Counted from the first letter of the stretch, positions 39,439 through 51,487 are shown. The stretch is 64,000 bases of DNA from Craterostigma plantagineum (GCA_027422505.1 JAPQWV010000018.1:11054001-11118000), one strand, 5' to 3'. Translations and numbers: made by a program. The notes: generated from the sequence alone by a model not told the origin.

Positions 39439-42400
39439 CATAATTTTTTTATATTAGTCGAGAATGAATTTAATTTCATCAAACTATAATATTGTATCAA
39501 GTCATGACATGTTTGATGAATTTTGAATTGAAACCGTATGATATGTATAGGAATGTCGATCTTAAAAAATGTAATGGCATGATGGTAAATTCGAGTTAGA
39601 CACCTAATCGCGTAGAAACGAGTTTGAAAATTTCTAAGTGTTTAATCGCGAGTAATGACACTGTTCATGGCGAGTAATTTTTTCGCTCGATAGAATTGAT
39701 TTTCAAATTGATTTCCTATGCATTGATTTCAATTGTAATGACTCAGTTTAATTTTTCGATCGAGAAAATTTTATTCGCTAATGTTCGCTACAGAGTAAAA
39801 GACTTAGAAAAATTTTCTAAGTGTTGAAGTTGAAAACGAGACTGTAGTCGATCTATTTTACGATCGAGAAAAATTCCGTGTAAATTTACGTTCGAGAAAT
39901 TATTTCTCAGGGAAATTTACTATCGAGAAATTTTTCTCGACTGAATAAAATTTTCGATTTGAAATTTGTCGAGCGGTATGTGATTTTCGATTGTAAGTAG
40001 CAAAAAAAATTTCGCTGAGATATAATTCTATCGAGAAATTAGTCAACGAGAGACAAAGTCAACCGTCGAGAAATTTTCATTCAATTAAGTCCGAAGCGGC
40101 GAATTTTACAATCGAAAAGTTAAGCGTTGAAAAATTAATTTTTTTCGCTGCTAAATCTTTACGACCAAAATCCAATTAACACGAAAATTCTATTTTGCTA
40201 TAGTAAGTTTTGCGCTCGTTAAAATTTGCATCTAAATTATCTATTCAGTGCTTAAGTTTTTCGCACACAGAAAATCCTCACTAGATTTCTCGATGGTAAG
40301 TAATTTTTCAGTCAAAATCATTTATCTAACGACTAAGTCAGATTTTCATCGATCGAGAACTGATTTGACACAAACAGTATCTCAATTGATTCGGAATTCA
40401 ATTAAGATTGTTTCCGATCGACAAAGTTCTTCGATACCTTTAAACACTCAAAAACCCAGTTTTATTGAAACTCAAATCTCAGTCGAAGATGCAGATTTTC
40501 CGAAGATTTTTACTACCAGATTCATCAAGAACATCGAAACTATGTGCAGGCATTAATCTCAGATAACACTCAAAATCAAGCCTAAATCACTATAAGACAG
40601 TATACGATTTCTCAGTTTTGAAGAACGGACGGAATTAAACATGCGAAGAACTTCAAAAAGCAGATGCCAATTACGTTAAATCACACGCAACTATCAACAG
40701 ATTCTCATTTCTACCTTAAACTGACAATTTTGAGTTGAAAATGGAAAGATTTGTGAGCAATTTGAACTGTCTGTGAAAGTTTTTCGCCAGAGAATTTTCT
40801 GTGATTTAGGGTTGCATGAGAAAAAGTTTTTACTAACACAAAAATGAACTTTTATTTACTCGCTGTAATTCAATGTTGGGTTTCTGATTTGACGTTTTGC
40901 GATTAAATGGATAGGCCCATTACTATTTGCGCTCGAGAAATTTTCGATTCGAAAATCGATCTTCAATTCAATTTTCTCGATCGCAAATTATCGCGTTAAT
41001 CAACAATTGTTCCCAACACTATCTTACGATCGAGAAACTTATGATAGCGAATTAATTCTTATATCCAATTTCTCGATTGTAAGTGCTTCTAAAAATTTTC
41101 AGATTGATCCCTATTTCAAATAAAATCACATTGTAAAGCTCCCCCTGAGAATTTAAAATAAATGCAATTAACTCCCTGTATTTTCTATGTAGTAACGTCT
41201 AGTCTTCCCTGGCAGTGATAAAAAAATCTGTACCACTTAGAAAGAAAAAACGTTAGAAATAATGGAGTTAATTTGGTCTGTGACTAGCTCCTTCCTTGTA
41301 GTGTCGACGTCCCACTCCTTAATTTTGTTTGAAGGAATCTGAAACGCTTAGAGAAAAACGTCAAGAATATTTGGAGCTAATGCACTATTTTTGTATTTGC
41401 TTCCCCTCAAATAATGCGCAAAAATTGACTAAATATGCAAGCATATGAAATCAATTTAATTCACGAACATATAACACACAATTTGCCTAGTAAGCACATA
41501 TACATGGTCCCCCAAAACCATGTACTAGAGGGTGAGGGTAAGAGCAATGAAAAAAATTTATCGCATTTAAACAATTCAGTACCAATGCAATTGAAAATTA
41601 CATTTAGAATGTGCGAGAATAAAATAAATTCGCATTTAGTCAATTCAACGCATATGAAATATAACATTCATGTCAAAATGTGCGAAATTTTTCTTTCAAG
41701 ATTTTTTTTTATTATAGTATGGGTTCAGATTATTTTGCTTTGATAAATCGTCAGACCTAAAATTTTACGAGACATTTGAAAGAAGAAAATGCCGTCAAGT
41801 CATGTCGTCAAACTAAAGTCCTAAGTTCATAGACTGGTCCATTTCGACAACTCTCACTAGATTCGCTCTAGCACTCAATTATTTTTAACTTGGGATTTTT
41901 TATATTTATATCGCTCAAGTCAACACAAGCAATTTTATGTCAATTTACCTGTGATCGAGGCATTTTTAATCATATCACCTAAGCGAGAGACCGTCGATTG
42001 GAATCAAAGGGTTGTAAGGATTGTAGTTTGGCTAGGACTTAGAAGGGAAGGAATTTAGAGGAATGTGAGCTTATCTCTTCGTCATCTTCCATTTCTACGT
42101 CCGTCTCCTTTTCTTTTTCGGCGTTTTCTCTTTTTTTCGATCTTTTCTCCCTCCTTTTCTTTTAAGAATTATCCCTTTTTATGCTATGCTCAAGCGGAAG
42201 CTCCGCTTCTCCATGAGGCTATAGGAGATTATCGTAGGCGATGTTCTTCTTGTTGGTTCTCGGGCCGATAATGTGCTCCTCTTCTCTTAATCCCTAGAGA
42301 GGTTAGAGACTATCCGTTTGGAGAAGTTCACGGTTATGGAATTCGTACCGAGGCTGCGCTCCTCTTCTTGTTTCCCGATATAAGATCAGATTATTGTTGG

Positions 42401-43194
42401 AGAAGTTCACTTCGTGGTGCTCCTCTTTCCAGTCGTTCTGACGAGCGTACGGGATTATCGTTGGAGAAGTTCACAGCAGGATCCATGCCACCTTCTAAGA
42501 GATAGTCGGAAGGCAGGTTCCTTTGGTCTGATTGCGCGTTGAGCAATGCCTTCTTCTGTCATCATCCTTCTTATTTTCTCTCCCTCCTTTTTTTTCGTTT
42601 GAATAACCATCCGAAGAGTATAGAAAACGGTTGAAGGCTGGGAATGGGATTCAAATGAATAAAAGGACGTCAGAGAAGGCTCAAATTGGATGACTAAGGG
42701 CTAATGAGTAAGAGGGAAAAAAAATTATAAGGCCAATTGAGGAATAACCTAAGCGCCCTTATCATTTTCCTAACGATCTGAGGCAAGGTGACTATGAAGC
42801 CAAGTATCACTAGTTAAGACAAGCAATTGATGTGTGACTCACTCGAGAAATAGATCCAAGGAAATAAATGATCAAGGCTTGAGACAATCTCGTATGTGTA
42901 GTGGCTTTGTGTCTAGTGGAGCAACCTAATGACCTTTAGACACAAGAATGCGACTTAGACTGACAAAATTAAGCAATTAAATCAATCGCATGTCGGGGTA
43001 AAATTCGAAGTGATTTTAGATCAAAGCATCCTAAAGAATTTCTTCATCCCCCTATACTATAGGTATATGTATAGTATTTTTATATGTATTAAAATTTTTA
43101 TTTATTTATTAAATTCACGCAAGATAAAGCATATAAGAAAGAAAGCACATAGCATATAAAATTTTGTAGCACAGAAGATCAGGTAAAGCACGTA
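39439..43194 (-). other. Copia-1 long non-coding part between RNase H and ORF2
   Basis: About 3.75 kb without a supported gene. The part 39640-41100 is dense in CGAGAAA/TTTCTCG words, a composition it shares with the leader of the same element (58912-59600). Purine tracts on the minus strand (CTCAGGGGGAGC at about 41142-41153, TTTGAGGGGAAGC near 41400, TAGGGGGATGAAG near 43050) resemble the polypurine tract at 26250. A pyrimidine-rich stretch lies at 42060-42160. Confidence 0.5.
42220..42475. repeat. Degenerate short tandem repeat
   Basis: The phrase TTGGAGAAGTTCAC occurs near 42319, 42396 and 42459, each followed or preceded by GCTCCTCTT (42271, 42357, 42418), a step of about 60-80 bp. Confidence 0.6.
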
Positions 43195-43865
43195 TTATGG
43201 AAGATTCAACATGCCTAATTTTCCGACAAGGAATTTAAATAGTTTTTCATCCAATGCCTTGGTGAAAATGCCAGCTAGTTGGAACTCCGTGTTCACAAAA
43301 TACATATCTATGGTGCCCTTTTCTACATGATCTTTGATAAGGTGATATCTAATGTCTATGTGTTTTGTGCGTGAGTGATGAACAGGATTGAAAGTAATAG
43401 CGATGGCACTTTGACTATCACTATATATGGGTATATCATTTAAATTGTACACATAGTCGCGAAGCTGAGTCCGCATCCACAGCATCTGGGAGCAACAACT
43501 GGCGGCAGCCACGTATTCCGCTTCGGCCGTCGAAGTTGACACACAGTTCTGATTTTTGGATGACCAGCAGACCAGCTTTTCGCCTAGAAATTGAGCGCCA
43601 CCGGACGTGCTTTTCCTGTCCATTCGCCAACCTGCATAATCAGCATCAGTATAGCCGATAAGATTGAAGTTCGTACCTTTGGATACCATAGTCCGAGGGT
43701 AGAAGTGCCCTTAAGGTAACGCAGAATCCTTTTGACCGCAAGCATATGGGATTCCTTGGGATCAACTTGAAAACGGGCACATAAGCAAGTGGCAAACATG
43801 ATGTCTGGCCGGCTCGAAGTGAGGTAGAGAAGAGATCCAATGATACTGCGATATAGTGTGTCGTC
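43195..43865 (-). pseudogene. pol: Copia-1 end of RT and RNase H
   Basis: From the Copia-2 insertion site leftward: DDTLYRSIIGSLLYL, SSRPDIMFATCLCARFQ and VKRILRYLKGTSTLGLWYPK, then a one-base shift near 43690, and RNase H with NLIGYTDADYAGWRMDRKST, AEAEYVAAASCCSQMLWMRT, DSQSAIAITFNPVHHSRTKH and FTKALDEKLFKFLVGKLGML. The last motif is typical of SIRE-type copia elements. It joins in frame to the RT part at 53791 once Copia-2 is removed. Confidence 0.85.
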
Positions 43866-46168
43866 TGTTGGGAAACCCCGGGTGACCCGAGGCCTTGCCC
43901 CGGACGCGGCGGAAGTATTGAAATGGTCTCCCAGGTTCCCCGTTGGAACGAGTGAATTTCAAAACTTTCCTTGTTCCCGCCACAAGACCAAACTCGGTAT
44001 AAAGAAAAAACACGCATGTATACACGTATTAAGGTTTAGAACATTACCCTCGTCGCAAAGATCCTTAGCTCCCTAGCTCACGAACTGCGCCGAAGAGAGT
44101 CACGCCGACCCCGTGAAGTACCACAAACCAACACCACCCCAAGGATGGCTAGAGATGGTGTGGAGTGTTGTGTAAAGATGTATATGTATGTGTGTGATTT
44201 CTAAAACTTACAAACACATAGGGATTTCTCAAAGATCACCCTAAATGCTCTCACTTCTCTCTAAAACTCAAAGATAGAGTGAGGAAGAGCTTAATTCAAG
44301 TTATGGACGAAATCCTCTAAGAAAATATATTAAAAGTCCATTTCCAAACCAAGAAAATGACTTTTAATTTAATCCAAATGAGATCATGTCCTACATGACT
44401 CAAAAGGTGTTAGATTCCCTTTTATTATGTCATTAAGTGACCTAATAATGTCCCATATGTCTAACATAAAAACAAGGATCGAAATTGGATTAGGTTTGGC
44501 CAAGAAAATGATGTTTTGATGCGCGTTCACGGCCTCAAACAAGCTTGTCACGGCCGTGACTCATCATTGGACATGTTCTGCCACTCGTCACGGCCATTGT
44601 CATGGCCATGACCATTGCTTTGAGGCCTTCACGGCCTTGGCAATGAGTGTCACGGCCGTGACACAGTCAGGCACCATTTTTGGTCACCACTGCAGGTCGT
44701 CACGGCCACGTGCGATGTGTTCACGGCCGTGACACTTTGACAGCTTTGCGGCAGTTTCGTATTTCGATCCGATCGAGGGGTAAACAATGTCCGATTGACC
44801 TGAAATTTTACCCTTAGTTAAAAGACTCATCAATCTTGATTCTGACCAATGGGATTCTCAATCCGAGGTCTAGATTGTGAGATATGAATTTTCGAAACTA
44901 CTGCTACTTTGCATACGGGCTTCATGACCATGATAAGCCTTGCTCATCATTGTGAACCCTATTTATGCTTCATTCATCACCATTTCCGTTCCATAAATTT
45001 CTGTCCATGTAAATATAGTTTCTAAAACATATATTTAACATTTGGTTAACGTCTCTAAGACCGTTAAATCATTTTACATCTCATATTAGTTAGGCACTAT
45101 CACAGTGATCATTTTTAAGCCCGACTCTCTTGGTTCGTCTCAACCCGGCAAGGGAGGAATCCAAGAATTTGGTAAGCGCCTAGCCAATCCCGTGGTACCA
45201 AATAGATCTCGTGTTGAGTACGATCTTCGATCTATGAACCGACTATAGATTATTGTCGTACGTATAGACCCTTCACAAATGTCCCGATCGAGTGAGAGTC
45301 ATGGTTACGTCAAACTCAGTAGACTCGACTCTATGACTAATTCGTGACTAGGAAAATTACTAAACTGCTCTCCACGTCCCACATGAGTCAGTTTATTGCT
45401 TCGGCCGAAGACTTCGTAATTTCCCATCCCCGAATATGCATAGGACACATGTCTCGGTTACTAACGAGATAGTGAATCCCTAACGTTAGTCTAAGCACGG
45501 CAGTTACCCTTTGTTGTCAAGACCGCATGTCGCCGCCGACCCATGTTCGTCCCCGAACAAGGTGGGCCTAGCAAACTAGTGACATGTCAAGACCCCAAAG
45601 TCAACTCCGTCAAAAAACCCTTTGGTCTAAGGTTCACGCACACTACTATAGTCAATCGATCGATCATTGACGCTACCCAGAGTAACGATAAGGCCCATGT
45701 GATCGTCGATTGCGAGTCGTGTCCAAGTACAAGTCAATTCCCTAATTCAACTTATACCAACGTTACGACCTCCCGCTTCCCATTCGAATGGTTGGCACAA
45801 CCATATAAGAGTCGTTAACAAATAAGTCGTAATTGACGCTCAGTTACCCTACTAAGGTCTAAGACTTATGGACTAATTTGATATCGGAGAATAATAACTC
45901 ACCGGTGCCCCTCTCTCATCCCATGAGAATAGGTGACTAAACTCACGATATATGGGATTTATTTATTTACCGTCTCACCGGATGCCTAGTAAGACTTTAT
46001 AGGTAAATGAATAATATGCCTTTTTAAAGAATAAATAATAAAGTATAAATTCCCTTAATACGTATAAGAATACATTATTCAAATACATAACGAATAATAC
46101 ATCGATTATTAAATACATGCCCTATTCATTACATCCTCGAATGGCATTCCGAGGGCACATCCCCAACA
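43866..46168 (-). repeat. Copia-2 3' LTR (2303 bp)
   Basis: Same length as the 5' LTR. It contains a cluster of CACGGCCGTG palindromes at about 44540-44740. Confidence 0.95.
44528..44742. promoter_or_regulatory. Palindrome cluster in Copia-2 3' LTR
   Basis: GTCACGGCCGTGAC occurs near 44549, GTCACGGCCGTGACA near 44650 and TTCACGGCCGTGACA near 44720, with half-sites (GTCACGGCCA, TTCACGGCC) between. The matching cluster in the 5' LTR is at about 52150-52370, with one palindrome mutated (CACGGACGTG). Repeated perfect palindromes within an LTR suggest transcription-factor sites, but this is inference. Confidence 0.55.
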
Positions 46169-46179
46169 ATCTCCCACTT
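46169..46179 (-). other. Copia-2 polypurine tract
   Basis: AAGTGGGAGAT on the minus strand directly before TGTTGGGGATG. Confidence 0.85.
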
Positions 46180-46183
46180 GCAC

Positions 46184-47605
46184 TCAATGCCATGCGGTAT
46201 GATATCGTAACCCCATTTTATGGAGGTGTCGATCAAGCACTGCCTGTGAGAGAGGCTTGGTGAACGGGTCCGACACGTTATCCGCGGTGGCTATTTTCTG
46301 CACAGCTATGTAGCCATTCTCAACGAACCCACGCAGCACGTGGTACTTTCTTTCTATGTGTTTGGACTTTGAGTGAGACCTAGGTTCCTTAGCTTGTGCT
46401 ACTGCCCCACTATTGTCGCACCACAATGGTAGCGGGCGGTCCACTATGCCTGGAACAACTTGGAGTTCTTCTAAGAACTTCCTCATCCAAATACCTTCCT
46501 TTGCTGCCTCGGAGGCTGCAATATACTCCGCCTCAGTGGTGGAATCGGCAGTAGTGCTTTGCTTAGAACTTTTCCAAAAAACTGCTCCACCATTGAGCGT
46601 ATAGACGAAACCAGAAGTGGATTTTCGGTCATCCACGTCTGACTGGAAATCCGAATCGGTATAACCGTCCACCTGTAATTCACCGTTTCCATAAATCAGT
46701 ACCATATCTTTAGTCCGTCTAAGGTACTTAAAGATATTCTTTACTGCATTCCAATGTTCCTTACCAGGATTCGACTGGTACCGACTTACTATGCTCAAAG
46801 CGTACGCAATGTCAGGTCGCGTGCATAGCATCGCATACATTAGGCTACCTATTGCTGATGCATAAGGGATTTCACTCATTTCCTTCCTTGCTTCCTCACT
46901 TTGAGGACACATGGATTTCGAGAGATGAATCCCATGTCGCATTGGCAAGAACCCTTTCTTAGATTCATCCATACGAAACCGTTTCAGGATCTTTTCTAAG
47001 TAAAGGGCCTGAGATAAACCTATCATTCGATTCGCTCGATCTCTAAAAAGCCGAATTCCAAGAATATAGGTTGCTTCTCCCAGGTCTTTCATGGAGAACT
47101 CGGTCGAAAGCCAAGCTTTCACCTCCGAAAGCATTCCGATATCGTTTCCCATCAAAAGGATGTCATCCACGTACAATACGAGGAACGATATCTTACTCCC
47201 ACTGACCTTCTTATAAACGCAAGGCTCATCTTCATTCTTTAAGAATCCGTAGTTCCTAACTACTTCATCAAATCGAAGATTCCAGCTCCTAGACGCTTGC
47301 TTAAGTCCATAAATAGACCTGTTAAGCTTGCACACTTCGTGAACATCTGCTTGCGATGTAAAACCCTTGGGCTGCTCCATATAGATTTCCTCCTGGAGGA
47401 ATCCATTAAGGAAAGCGGTTTTCACATCCATCTGCCAGATCTCATAATCATAGTATGCTGCTATAGCAAGCAGAATGCGGATAGACTTAATCATTGCAAC
47501 AGGTGAAAAGGTTTCCTCATAATCGATGCCCTCTTTTTGATTATAAACTTTCGCTACTAGCCTAGCTTTGTAGGTTTCAACCTGCCCATCAGATCCAAAT
47601 CTTTC
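46184..47605 (-). CDS. pol: Copia-2 reverse transcriptase and RNase H
   Basis: The frame open from 47494 down to 46184 (436 codons) continues upstream without a start codon to about 47605, where it links to the gag-integrase frame by a one-base shift. RT motifs are IWQMDVKTAFLNGFLQEEIY, LNRSIYGLKQASRSWNLRFD and the intact catalytic LYVDDILLMGND (Asp110 and Asp111 of the 436). RNase H has YTDSDFQSDVDDRKSTSGFV, TTEAEYIAASEAAKEGIWMR, WCDNSGAVAQAKEPRSHSKS and VSDPFTKPLS. It ends 15 bp before the 3' LTR. No catalytic residue is lost. Confidence 0.9.
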   Translation of the reverse strand, partial: ERFGSDGQVETYKARLVAKVYNQKEGIDYEETFSPVAMIKSIRILLAIAAYYDYEIWQMDVKTAFLNGFLQEEIYMEQPKGFTSQADVHEVCKLNRSIYGLKQASRSWNLRFDEVVRNYGFLKNEDEPCVYKKVSGSKISFLVLYVDDILLMGNDIGMLSEVKAWLSTEFSMKDLGEATYILGIRLFRDRANRMIGLSQALYLEKILKRFRMDESKKGFLPMRHGIHLSKSMCPQSEEARKEMSEIPYASAIGSLMYAMLCTRPDIAYALSIVSRYQSNPGKEHWNAVKNIFKYLRRTKDMVLIYGNGELQVDGYTDSDFQSDVDDRKSTSGFVYTLNGGAVFWKSSKQSTTADSTTEAEYIAASEAAKEGIWMRKFLEELQVVPGIVDRPLPLWCDNSGAVAQAKEPRSHSKSKHIERKYHVLRGFVENGYIAVQKIATADNVSDPFTKPLSQAVLDRHLHKMGLRYHTAWH

Positions 47606-50012
47606 TCTTGTAGATCCATTTACACCCTATAGGTCCAAAACCTTCGGGCAGATCTACTAGAGTCCATACTTGGTTGGTATGCATCGAGTCCATCTCTGCT
47701 TTCATAGCTTCGACCCATTTCTTAGAGTCGACATCCATCATTGCTTGGTCAAAGGTAGCAGGGTCGTCACCAACGATCCCTTCAGTCGCAGCACCCCCGT
47801 GCTCGACATGTACCATACCATATCTCTCAGGCTTGCGAGATATTCTACCCGACCTACGCAATTCTGGGCGCGTCTCGGACTGCTCATCTGTGCCCTCAGG
47901 CAATGATGTCTCTGGAAGCGTTTCATCTAACTCTCCAAGAGTCACTTCTCTGCCAGCTCCACCTTCTCGAACGAACTGTTCCTCGAGAAAATGAGCGTGA
48001 ATAGCTACGACGATCCTTTGATCATCATGGAAGTAAAAATAATATCCCATGCTATCATCGGGATATCCGACGAAACGTCCTTTCATGGACCTAGATTCGA
48101 GTTTGTCTGCTAATAGCTTTTTCACATAGGCGGGGCATCCCCAAACCCTTAAGTGATTCAAGCTAGGCTTCTTACCATTCCAAATTTCATAAGGTACCCT
48201 ATCTACAGACTTCGAAGGGGTTCTGTTCAAAACATAAACTGCAGTTTGCAAAGCATATCCCCATAACGATATGGGAAGATCTGTATAGCTTAGCATAGAT
48301 CGAACTTTATCTAATAATGTCCGATTTCTGCGTTCGGCAACACCATTCAGTTGTGGTGTCCCGGGCGGTGTAAACTGCGAAATAATTCCATTTTCTTTCA
48401 AGAAATCATCGAACTCGAGACTCATATACTCGCCGCCTCGATCTGATCGTACGACTCTAATTTGTCTCCCAGTTTGATTTTCCACTAAAGTCTTGAATTC
48501 CTTAAACTTTTCAAGCGTTTCAGACTTGTGCTTCAACAGATACACCAAGCCGTAGCGAGAGTGATCATCTGTGAAAGTCACGAAATAATGGAAATTACCT
48601 CGGGCCGCTACACTAAACGGTCCACAAACGTCTGTATGGATCAAATCCAAAAGGTTAGTGGCTCTTTGAAAAGTCCCTGTAAAAGGAGACTTAGTCATTT
48701 TGCCGAGGATACAAGACTCGCACGTTGGATAGGAATCTGATTCCGTAGGCTTAATAATGCCGTGTTTCTCCAACTCTTGAATCTTTCGAACTCCGGCATG
48801 ACCAAGTCTAAGATGCCACAAATACTTTTTATTTAACTCTAAGTTACGTTTGTCGGTAACTACATTCGCATGTTCCTGGACGTTAACGTAATATAAACCA
48901 TTTATTAACGTTGCATTTCCGACGCATTTATTTCCAAAATAAATATCACAAATATTATTATTGAACCGAAATTCATAACCATTCTTACTCAAAGCAGGAA
49001 TAGAAATAATATTTTTCAGCCCCTTGGGCAATACAAGTACATCGGATAGATATAATACATGTCCAGAATATAATACAAGAGTCTTCGATCCAATATGACT
49101 AGCTGGCACACTATGTCCACTACCAACGTTGATCAAGACTTCTCGTTCCGCCAGCTTCCTACTTCGTTCCAGACCCTGGTTCAAAACACAAATGTGAGCA
49201 CTAGCTCCCGAGTCAAGAATCCACGAAGTGGAAAATACAGTAAATGAACAATAAGTTTCTGAAACTTTACCTGAAGCCCCAGAAGCTCGAAGCTTGGGGC
49301 AGTCCCTTTTCCAATGACCCAGCTCTTGGCAGTGAAGGCACCTATCAGTCGCCTTCGGAACTTTAGGCACGTTCATTTTTGCTTTGCCCTTTTTCTTAAT
49401 CCCTCCTTTTGGCTTATTAGGCTTGGGCTTGGGCTTGTTCGACTTAGATCTCTTAGACCTTGTAGTCGCAACAAGCGCAACCTCTTTTTCCTTTCCTTTC
49501 TTTAGCTCACGCTGAGTCTGAACCAGCGTGTTCATGAGTTCAGGAAGGGAAAATCGTCTATCGCTCAGATTACAGTTTATAATAAACTGAGCAAGTGAAG
49601 CTGGGAGTGACTGAAGGATCAGGTCAATCTGAAGCTCGTTGTGAATGGGACAACCGAGAGAACTCAGTTCCTCAATGTACCCAATGAGCTTACGCACATG
49701 TGCCGCCACATCTGCGCCCTCAGACATCTTGGTATGAAAGAGATTGTCAGCTGCACGGTATCGAGACGATCTCGACTGCTCGCCATACAACTCCTTCAGA
49801 TGAATCAATATCTCGCGCATTTGCATACCCTCATGCTGGCGCTGCAGATCATTATTCATCCCAGCCAACATATAAGCCTTGACACGGGCACTATCAGCCA
49901 TCCATTTGGCATGATATTCCCTGTCAGCTTCACTCGCACCCTCTTGGGGTTCGAGTGGTATTGGTCCCTCCAAACGATTTTGCGTGATCAGTAAATTGAA
50001 TGGTGACGTCAT
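47589..50012 (-). CDS. gag-pol: Copia-2 Gag, protease and integrase
   Basis: An open frame of 816 codons from 50039. The likely start is the Met at codon 10 (MTSPFNLLI), giving 50012. Gag (to about 230) has LKELYGEQSRSSRYRAADNL and DLILQSLPASLAQFI. The zinc knuckle CLHCQELGHWKRDC is at 234-247, the protease site WILDSGASAHIC at 273-284, and the pre-integrase segment WHLRLGHAGVRKI to CESCILGK at 408-446. The integrase has Asp470 (IHTDVCGPF), Asp533 (VRSDRGGEY) and Glu569 (QLNGVAERRNRT). The frame enters RT (KWVEAMKAEMDSM, GCKWIYKRK) and stops after a one-base insertion near 47610, where the next frame takes over. All domains appear intact before the break. Confidence 0.9.
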   Translation of the reverse strand: MTSPFNLLITQNRLEGPIPLEPQEGASEADREYHAKWMADSARVKAYMLAGMNNDLQRQHEGMQMREILIHLKELYGEQSRSSRYRAADNLFHTKMSEGADVAAHVRKLIGYIEELSSLGCPIHNELQIDLILQSLPASLAQFIINCNLSDRRFSLPELMNTLVQTQRELKKGKEKEVALVATTRSKRSKSNKPKPKPNKPKGGIKKKGKAKMNVPKVPKATDRCLHCQELGHWKRDCPKLRASGASGKVSETYCSFTVFSTSWILDSGASAHICVLNQGLERSRKLAEREVLINVGSGHSVPASHIGSKTLVLYSGHVLYLSDVLVLPKGLKNIISIPALSKNGYEFRFNNNICDIYFGNKCVGNATLINGLYYVNVQEHANVVTDKRNLELNKKYLWHLRLGHAGVRKIQELEKHGIIKPTESDSYPTCESCILGKMTKSPFTGTFQRATNLLDLIHTDVCGPFSVAARGNFHYFVTFTDDHSRYGLVYLLKHKSETLEKFKEFKTLVENQTGRQIRVVRSDRGGEYMSLEFDDFLKENGIISQFTPPGTPQLNGVAERRNRTLLDKVRSMLSYTDLPISLWGYALQTAVYVLNRTPSKSVDRVPYEIWNGKKPSLNHLRVWGCPAYVKKLLADKLESRSMKGRFVGYPDDSMGYYFYFHDDQRIVVAIHAHFLEEQFVREGGAGREVTLGELDETLPETSLPEGTDEQSETRPELRRSGRISRKPERYGMVHVEHGGAATEGIVGDDPATFDQAMMDVDSKKWVEAMKAEMDSMHTNQVWTLVDLPEGFGPIGCKWIYKRKIWI

Positions 50013-50039
50013 TTTGTATACAAACAAGAAAGAAAACAA

Positions 50040-51474
50040 TCTGCAGAAAATAAAGAATTGAAGGGGTCAACGTATTATTCTACAAGCACAAATAAGGACT
50101 TTAACAATTTGGCTTGGCTCCCACTATTTTTCTCAAAACCTCATTCTCCCGATTGAGATTTCGGAAACCTCGTTGATGGTTTCATAGTGGAGTTGATTTC
50201 CCCGCTCCGCAGAAATGAGCCTCAACCTAACAGTTTGTTGGCCCATTACTCGGACGGCGCCGTGTCCCACACGAACCCATAGATGAACCCATGTCTTACA
50301 CGAGTCCATCTCATGAGTGTTTCAACTACTTTGTCTCCGGTCAGGAACCCTCACCCTAACAGGAATAATTGGGAAATAACCGTCTAAGTGTGACCTATCA
50401 ACATCTGGCTCAATCCTAACATTTAGAAAATCCCGCCTGTAGGATAACTCTTTATAAGGCGTGAATATGTTTCGGAGAGCAGTGTTTAGACAGTCACCCA
50501 AAATATCCACGTCAAGAGTAAAATGTTGGGCGCCGATAACTCGGAACAAACCGCACATACACTCAAGTCGTTTCAATAATGAGCTTGACTTTATTGTCTT
50601 AACGCACCCGGACCAACTACGACAAGAGCGAGATGATTGGCGCCGATAACTCGGAACAAACCGCACACGACACTCAAGCCGCAATGATTTCGAGCTTGAT
50701 AGAAGACAGGAACCCTGTCCCTTTACCCACTTAATATTTAGTCAAACTGGGAGAATACGTCTCACTCACATAAACACTTAAACACGCACGTAACGTCAAA
50801 CAAACATGCAAGTATTCGCGGTAAACCTAGTTTGCCTATAAGACTGTCTGCGTTGACTATTTCTACTCTATTACATATATTTATAAAAACTTACATCTCT
50901 GCTCTTCAGCTTCGCACTATGTTCTCGAACGACCTTCAAGTCTTCGAACGGCCTTCTCGTGGATCCGTTTCGTACTCGTACGGCCATCGTACAAAAATTA
51001 ATTTTTCTAAATATTAACTAAAATACAAAACGGGGGGATCAGCTGTCCCTGACAACCCGTATATTAACGAATAAAATACAAACCGGGGGGGACCTTGTCA
51101 CCCTTAACATATCACCCGGAAATAGAGCCTAAGTCCACGCCGACGTCTTAATACGTGTCTTACAAACATGCATACAACATAAACATGTTCACTACAACAA
51201 AACGCTCAAAGAAACCGAAACGAAATTTGGGCTAGTCCTAGACTTACGGACCCACAAGTTACGAACCGCGACGAGACTCCCACTAGGGTTTTCTCTCCAA
51301 GTTGCTACGCTACGTCGGAAAGCTCGCAACTAAGCGACCTCCGACCAAGCGAGCGCTTGGTTTACAAACTCGAACTAAGTACAACTCATGCTTTGACACT
51401 TGAGCAACTTAGTGACTTGCACAACCAAGTTCGTTTCGGACTCGTTTATGTTGTTTCTTAGAACCGAGCCTATG
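50040..51474 (-). other. Copia-2 untranslated leader
   Basis: About 1.4 kb between primer site and gag. No gene is supported. A direct repeat, CGCCGATAACTCGGAACAAA, occurs near 50530 and 50640 (about 110 bp apart). Confidence 0.7.
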
Positions 51475-51486
51475 GCTCTGATACCA
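51475..51486 (-). other. Copia-2 primer-binding site
   Basis: TGGTATCAGAGC on the minus strand, one base after the 5' LTR end CCAACA. Confidence 0.95.
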
Positions 51487-51487
51487 C

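Noticed and set aside
43840..44076. Plus-strand frames near the Copia-2 LTR edges (also 51504-51698, 45543-45818, 53165-53359)
   Set aside because: Each appears twice because it lies in the two LTRs, on the strand opposite to the element; no protein family fits.
51475..51486. tRNA genes at TGGTATCAGAGC sites
   Set aside because: These are 12-18-base primer-binding sites complementary to tRNA-Met next to LTR ends; no cloverleaf is present.
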